Shown here: piece by piece, positions 59,029 through 64,000 of the stretch | How the letters are laid out: each line of letters starts with the position of its first letter | Position numbering within the stretch: position 1 is the stretch's first letter | NCBI GenBank assembly: GCA_958295665.1 | Contig: OY282560.1 | Location: 261,277,368-261,341,367, forward strand | Source of the DNA: Tipula vernalis | Lineage: Eukaryota > Arthropoda > Insecta > Diptera > Tipulidae | Direction: 5' to 3' | Length of the DNA stretch: 64,000 bases | Program-made: the position numbers and the translations under genes | The notes under the pieces: generated by a model | What the model saw: the letters and a program-made list of their open reading frames with translations, nothing else | The model's database searches: none | Told to the model about the DNA's origin: nothing

Positions 59029-59377
59029 CATTTTTTTTTTTAGGGTGGGTGTTCGTTACCCAGAGCACTGCGGCCATTGAAGCCTATTGTGCATCCCTAG
59101 AGATTTCCTTACGTGAGATATAGGTCTATATCCCTGATAAACGCCGCTACTTGATGCATATCCAGTGGGTCGGCGTTAGGCCACGCATGTGAATAGTAGT
59201 ATTATTATGGATGATAGCAGCATCACATGTGAATAGTAGGTGGGGCTTATGTTCTTCTTCATCACCCATCATAATCAGATGATGAAAAATCCCTTTTGAA
59301 TTCCGCCCTTGTCGGGATTCGAACCCGGTACCTCCCGATCCAAGCGCCGCAGCTGTAACCGCTGCGCCGTTTGGCCG
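59029..59377 (-). mobile_element. tRNA-derived SINE, 349 bp, with 11-bp target duplication
   Basis: On the minus strand the 5' end reads ccggccaaacggcgcagcgg and contains a B box GGTTCGAATCC (around 59315-59325) and an A-box-like TGGCGCAGC-type stretch about 45 bases upstream, the internal RNA polymerase III promoter of tRNA-derived SINEs. A unique body follows, and the 3' end is an A run (T run at 59031-59042). GTAACATTAAA flanks both sides (59018-59028, 59378-59388), a perfect target duplication. It is mobilised in trans by LINE machinery. Confidence 0.9.
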
Positions 59378-59547
59378 GTAACATTAAAGTACATTAAAGT
59401 AGTACTGACGTGGATGAAAATTGCTCAGACTAATAATAATATTGAAAAAATAGACCACAAATTTTTCCTATCTGGTCATTCCTTTCTATCGATTGACCGT
59501 GATTTTGGGTTGATAGAAATTAAAATCAAAAAAGCAAATTAATTATA

Positions 59548-60696
59548 AAGGGTGGTCCATCTAACGTTTGTAATTTTATTTGGTTCTAAATTCAAGGGCG
59601 AATGAATATTTTCAAAGCGACTTGTTTTATTAGAAAGAGTATACATTGGCATTAAGTATGGAATACAATTTCATTCAAATGACTTCGACGGCTAGTTTTG
59701 CAATGCCACAATCTGTCAACCCAATTTTTCAGAACATTTTCGATTGTATGGGCTCCATTAATGGCAACTTTGATATGATCTTTCAAGTCTTGAATAGTCT
59801 CTGGATGGTTAGCGTAACACTTATCCTTAACGGCTTACCACAAAAAAAGTTTAACGGAGTCAAATCGTACAAATGCGTGCAGCTGATTATTCGATCCCCA
59901 AAGACAGTGTGCCAAAGTCCGATTGCTTCGTTTCCTGTGTGGCAAAATGTGTCGTCCTGTTGAAATCAAAAGCCGTGTGTCGTCTTATTGAATTCTGACT
60001 AACAAAAACTCGTTTATCATAGCTCGGTAACGCTCCCCATTGACTGTAAAGGCGGCTCCCTTGCTCATTTTCGAAAAACATAGACCAATGATGCCGCCGG
60101 TCCAAAATCCACACCATACAGTCACTCGTTGTGGATACATCGGTTTCTCCATGGTTACGTGTGGATTTCTTGAGCCCCAAGTGCGACAATTTTGCTTGTT
60201 GACATAGCCTCCGAGGTGAAAATGAGTTTCGTCGAAGAAGAAGATTTTTCGGATTATTTTTCTTTGAAGCGTTCTACAGCCCAATTAGCGAACCGAAAAC
60301 ATTGCGGATGGTCATTTTGCTTCAGCTCCTGCACTAATTGAACTTTGTACGCCTTCAATTCTTGAGCAACAGCTGCAATGTTCTCGGCTGTACGCGCTGT
60401 AATACACGTTCACTCGTTGGTTTATCCAACAGCAATCCAGTTTCACGAACTAGCTTCACAAATTGATCCACAAGTTGCCTTGTAGGCATATCATTTCTAC
60501 TGAATTTTCCACGTAAGTTTCTTACAGTTTCAGTAGAAGACGAACACTTTGAAAGTAAGTTTTCAATATTTCTCAATTTTGTTTAAGCGTAAAGCGACCC
60601 ATTTCGTAAATGTCAAGCATAAAACTAATTATCTGGCATAACACGAATGACGTAAGTGTTGCCAAACCCGAAATAAACGCTAGATGGGCCACTCAT
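59548..60696 (-). mobile_element. mariner-like DNA transposon, 1149 bp
   Basis: The ends aagggtggtccatctaacgt and, reversed, atgagtggcccatctagcgt are inverted repeats. TA lies outside each end (59546-59547 and 60697-60698). The interior encodes a decayed transposase on the minus strand. Confidence 0.88.
59650..60576 (-). pseudogene. mariner-like transposase
   Basis: ATG 60576 starts MRNIENLLSKCSSSTETVRN with helix-turn-helix sequence (LRGKFSRNDMPTRQLVDQF, LVRETGLLLDKPTSERVLQR). After stops and frameshifts the catalytic domain is clear in 59985-60284: KIIRKIFFFDETHFHLGGYV with the first aspartate, then NKQNCRTWGSRNPHVTMEKP, MYPQRVTVWCGFWTGGIIGL. The second-aspartate block is decayed (FDFNRTTHFAT in place of FQQDGATCHT) and the C-terminus (59650-59900) survives only as fragments (LYDLTPLNFF). 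The family is common in insects and often annotated as Tc3-like. Inactive. Confidence 0.85.
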
Positions 60697-61075
60697 TACA
60701 ACCCTGAGCATTACTATGGACTGATCGAATAGTGTAGAAGAAAAAATCCATTTTCGGTAAAACAAATGTAACAGTTAGATTATATTTCAACGAAACCACT
60801 GGAAGAGTCAACAACAAGAAGAATAGAAAATACCGCGGGCGAATCTGTCCCATGCCTGAAAATTCAATGTATGCGATTCTTGAAAAATTCAGCTTATAAA
60901 ATGTTCTATACAACTTGTTTCGATGATTCTGAATTCCACGTTTTAGATCTTTCACCTAACAGGGGAAGACCAAAAATTTATTCAAAAAATTAACTTACTT
61001 CCATTATACACTACCAAAAGACCAGTAACGCAAGAAAAGCTTAAAGATATGACGGGTTTACTAACCGACATCCAT
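60697..61075. other. intergenic, no gene seen
   Basis: A minus-strand frame at 60680-60955 runs into the mariner terminal repeat and is not supported. Confidence 0.35.
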
Positions 61076-61480
61076 TAAGAATTTAATTTGTCTGTCTGTT
61101 AATCAATTGATTTTTTCGGCTTTTTATTAACAAATATATTAATTGTTCATGACAATCGCAATATTTTCGATTTGGTAAATCAGAAAAATAAAGAGGCCAA
61201 TCACTCATAACAGATCTACTGAAAAAAGTAAAAATATCATTGCCCCTTCCCCGTAATCTTAGCGCACGGGCCAAGCGTTATACCAATGTATCTCTTAAAA
61301 AATGAGAATCTTCAATGAGTTCTTTATGCTGGTAGTTTGGTTTCGTACTGAAAAGTTGGTCTACTCATCAGGTAGCTACGACTAGACTACAACAAATACA
61401 ACTCGCCGGTTACATTAAGTATCTGGACAGAACGCACTGACATAGAGAACCATAGTCACTGAGAAACCTCATTTGTGTGT
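61076..61480 (-). repeat. unknown repeat, copy 1 (inverted)
   Basis: About 400 bp repeated in opposite orientation at 61530-61868 and 61869-62290 and in part at 63328-63515. On the minus strand a 63-codon frame contains VMSDWPLYFSDLPNRKYCDC and HEQLIYLLIKSRKN, a peptide kept in all four copies. Confidence 0.8.
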
Positions 61481-61529
61481 GTATTATGCCCATACGAATA
61501 TTTATTAAGAATTTAATTTGTATTTTTTG

Positions 61530-61868
61530 TAATTTGGTCGTAGCTACTTGATGAGTAGACCAAGTTTTCAGTACGAAACCAAACTACCAACATAAAGAAC
61601 TCATGAAGGATTCTCATTTTTGAAGAGTAATACATTGGTATAACCCTTCTCTTGGCCCTTGGGCTAAAATTACGGGGAGGGGGAATGATATTTCTACTTT
61701 TTTCAGAAGATATGTTATGAGGGAATGGCCTGTTTATTTTTCTGATTTACCAAATCGAAAATATTGGGGTTGTTATGAACAATTAATATATTTGTCTATA
61801 AAAAAGAAATCAATTGATTTACAGCCACACAAATTAAATTCTTAATAAATATTTGTGTGTGCATATAC
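61530..61868 (+). repeat. unknown repeat, copy 2
   Basis: Inverse of copy 1, so that 61076-61868 forms a large palindrome with taagaatttaatttg at its outer ends and near its centre. An open stretch reads GPWAKITGRGNDISTFFRRY, then VMREWPVYFSDLPNRKYWGC, then YEQLIYLSIKKK to a stop. Confidence 0.8.
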
Positions 61869-62290
61869 AAATGAGATTTCTCCATGGGTTTTTGATATTT
61901 GATGTAGTAATTCACCATGTCAGTAAGTTTTGGCCAGGTACTTAATGTAAATGGTGAGAGTTGTATTTTTGTGGTTTGGTCGTAGACTCGTAACTATCTG
62001 ATGAGTAGACCAACTTTTCAGTACAAAATCAAATTACCAACATAAAGAACTCATGGAGGGTTCTCACTTTTGAAGAGTAATACATTGGTTGTAACTTTAG
62101 CTCCTTGGGCTAAAATTACGCGGAGGGGGAATGATATTTATACTTTTTTCAGTTGATATGTTATGAGGGATTGGCCCCTTTATTTTTCTGATTTACCAAA
62201 TCGAAAATATTGAGAATTTCCCTACGAATGCCATGAACAATTAATATATTTGTCTATAAAAATTTGCCGAAAAAATCAATTGACCTACAT
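61869..62290 (+). repeat. unknown repeat, copy 3
   Basis: In tandem with copy 2 and longer at its 5' side; 61869-61985 matches the part of copy 1 at 61380-61475. The peptide is kept (YVMRDWPLYFSDLPNRKY) but then a stop and about 9 extra bases intervene before CHEQLIYLSIK. Confidence 0.8.
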
Positions 62291-62417
62291 CCCTCCAGTT
62301 GTTCAGAAGCATTTTAAAAATTTAACTCATAATGATTAAAGCGTAAAATAATAAAAACGGATTACTTTAAACTTGTAGTTTTTTACTGCTTTAAGTCATT
62401 TATAGGCCGTTCAGTTA

Positions 62418-62630
62418 ATTTTGAAAATGGTCTAAGTCAATTCAAACTTTAAAAATCACATTTCGATATGAGATTCATACAAAATTTCATATTCATAATA
62501 AATTTTTATTAATCAAGACTAATAAAAAACAAAATGTTATATAATATGGAAATGTTTTTTTAATTTAATCAAATGCAATCCTTTAAATATCTCGAAACAA
62601 TAAATATATAACTTAGACCACTTTCATAAT
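62418..62630. mobile_element. MITE with gaaagtggtctaagt-type ends
   Basis: attttgaaaatggtctaagt on the left and acttagaccactttcataat on the right are inverted repeats (17 of 20). The AT-rich interior of about 170 bp has no coding capacity. The same terminal motif occurs twice near 58 kb. Confidence 0.7.
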
Positions 62631-63327
62631 AGTGGGCATAATTTCGTAGTATTGAATTGACTAAGTACAGAACATTTTTCCTTTCTTCTTTATTCGAGAT
62701 GCAAGATGATTAATCATCACAATATGTTTTATTTTCTGCTCACTAAATATTATTATTAAGAGTTTTAAAACACTTTAAAATACATCTCTTAACCTTACTA
62801 CCTGTTTTATATAAATAACATTAATAAAATTCAAAACAGTTCTCAATTTTTTGAAAGTTTCCACCGTTATTTACTAATGAATGTGCTGGTAAAAACTTTT
62901 TCCTTTGTCTCCTTTGAAATTGTCTCTTACAGGCGATATCATTAAACCTCTACATATTATCTCTTGCATTAACATAGTGCGAAAAATGTTTAATGTAATG
63001 CCGTCATTTCAATTAAATCTCGCACTTCAATTTGTGACAGTTATGTTCTTTCTGAATTTTTTTTTATAGCTATAAAAGTTTTAGATCTCTTTTCCTAATG
63101 AACTATTTTGTGAAAAATTATGGAAAATTTATATAATTTTAAGAAGGTATATAAGGATTTGAAATATTCTTAACGCCCAACTAATTATAAAACATGGATG
63201 TAATTTAACGTTAAATATTCTGGATTTGTAAGTATTCATTGTTCTTAATTAGGGATTTTATTTACTTTACATCAAATCTGTAATGTTGAATTATTGAATT
63301 AAATTACAATTTTTTTATTTACATTGC
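62631..63327. other. AT-rich stretch, no gene seen
   Basis: No family resemblance. Confidence 0.4.
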
Positions 63328-63520
63328 AGAGTGGTACATTGGTAACTCTTTGGGCCTTTAGCCAAAATTACGGGGAGGGGGGGAAGATATTTCTACTTTT
63401 TTTCAGTAGATATATTATGAGCGATTGGTCTCTGTATTTTTCTGATTTACCAAATCGAAAATATTGGAATTGCCATGAACAATTAAAATATTGCCGAAAA
63501 TGCCGAAAAATCAACGTATG
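63328..63520 (+). repeat. unknown repeat, copy 4 (partial)
   Basis: Starts at the gtacattggt part of the unit and stops inside the aaatattgccgaaaa part. An open frame carries YIMSDWSLYFSDLPNRKYWN then CHEQLKY. An acceptor-like ttgcag lies directly upstream (63325-63330). Confidence 0.75.
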
Positions 63521-63573
63521 TATGTAAATGTAATGTTAATAATGAGACTTACTTAAAAATTCAATATTAACTG

Positions 63574-64000
63574 AGGGTTTATACGACAGCTATTAAAAAT
63601 GCTAAACCAGATGGAATTAATGGTGGTTACAGTAATGGTATAAATGCGGCATATTTAATTCAGCCAGTTAAAATAACTTTGGCATCTGGCTTTGCTATAA
63701 AGATGGCATTTAAGTATTGCTAATTAGGCCGATGGTTATTTGCCGCAATTAGTGGGTGCAAACAATGTAGGCTTTGAAACTCTTTTGTCACTTTTCGAGG
63801 GTGGGTTGGCGCCTATTGGAGGTGGGGGACCAAAGTTGAGTAGATTAATCCACCAGCTCCGTCACCATCCTATAGGGTGCGCATCACGTGAGCTGTTCTG
63901 GTCATGTATTAGGTAGATGCGAGATAGGTACAATTGTGTAAGGGGTAACCTGTTCACAATTCGCAAGTGTACGTGCTGCCTCCTCGTGGCAACCACTGGT
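63574..64000 (+). other. GC-richer terminal stretch with unrecognised open pieces
   Basis: One frame to about 63722 reads TTAIKNAKPDGINGGYSNGI then NAAYLIQPVKITLASGFAIK. After a stop and frame change, ADGYLPQLVGANNVGFETLL and SLFEGGLAPIGGGG follow. The composition rises in GC towards the window end. It could be the start of another element or a gene exon cut by the window border. Not recognised. Confidence 0.3.

Noticed and set aside
59309..59380. Possible tRNA gene on the minus strand
   Set aside because: The B box is perfect, but the rest does not fold as a clean cloverleaf and continues into a SINE body with an A tail and target duplication.

Overview
The window looks like an AT-rich insect (arthropod, possibly dipteran) nuclear genome. 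The base composition is low-GC throughout, there are spliced introns with GT..AG borders, a long (TA)n microsatellite, and a dense mix of insect-type mobile elements: mariner/Tc1, PIF/Harbinger, Crypton-like tyrosine-recombinase elements, Jockey-like and RNase H-bearing LINEs, a Penelope-like element, a Ty3/gypsy-like LTR element, a tRNA-derived SINE and many fold-back MITEs. I find no host gene that I can name. Nearly every open frame that resembles a known family is a transposon relic, and almost all are broken. The species cannot be fixed from the sequence.

Layout. 0.4-0.9 kb: mariner relic (-). 2.5-3.0 kb: unrecognised decayed coding stretch. 4.5-5.0 kb: second mariner relic (+). 5-9.8 kb: mostly AT-rich filler. 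9.8-10.4 kb: reverse-transcriptase fragment (+). 10.8-12.6 kb: a hairpin, then a Crypton-like tyrosine recombinase (copy 1) with one intron, then clustered palindromes. 12.65-13.25 kb: a run of hairpins. 13.3 kb: LINE RNase H fragment. 14.65-16.99 kb: PIF/Harbinger element with both terminal inverted repeats and two convergent genes. 18.8-20.4 kb: a 156-bp fold-back MITE next to a composite element whose ends are inverted minisatellites. 21.2-21.6 kb: mariner relic. 23.4-24.8 kb: Jockey-like LINE. 24.8-27.6 kb: relics of a poorly known repeat-encoded protein family. 27.9 kb: (TA)n. 32.1-33.9 kb: nested fold-back repeats. 34.1-35.1 kb: tyrosine recombinase copy 2 with an intron at the same position. 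35.1-36.4 kb: Penelope-like element between inverted repeats. 36.4 kb: second 130-bp hairpin. 37.65-39.40 kb: 5'-truncated LINE with a 12-bp target-site duplication. 40.3 kb: MITE. 46.0-50.1 kb: gypsy-like LTR element with a Tc1 element nested in its gag. 51.8-52.4 kb: mariner relic. 58-63.5 kb: MITEs, a SINE with 11-bp target duplication, a nearly full-length mariner-like element, and four copies of an unrecognised repeat that keeps one peptide.

The genes do not form a pathway; the window records successive, often nested, transposition. The parts I consider least explained are the two tyrosine-recombinase copies with structurally similar hairpins near them, the hairpin run at 12.65-13.25 kb, the minisatellite-ended fold-back at 19-20.4 kb, and the four-copy repeat at 61-63.5 kb.
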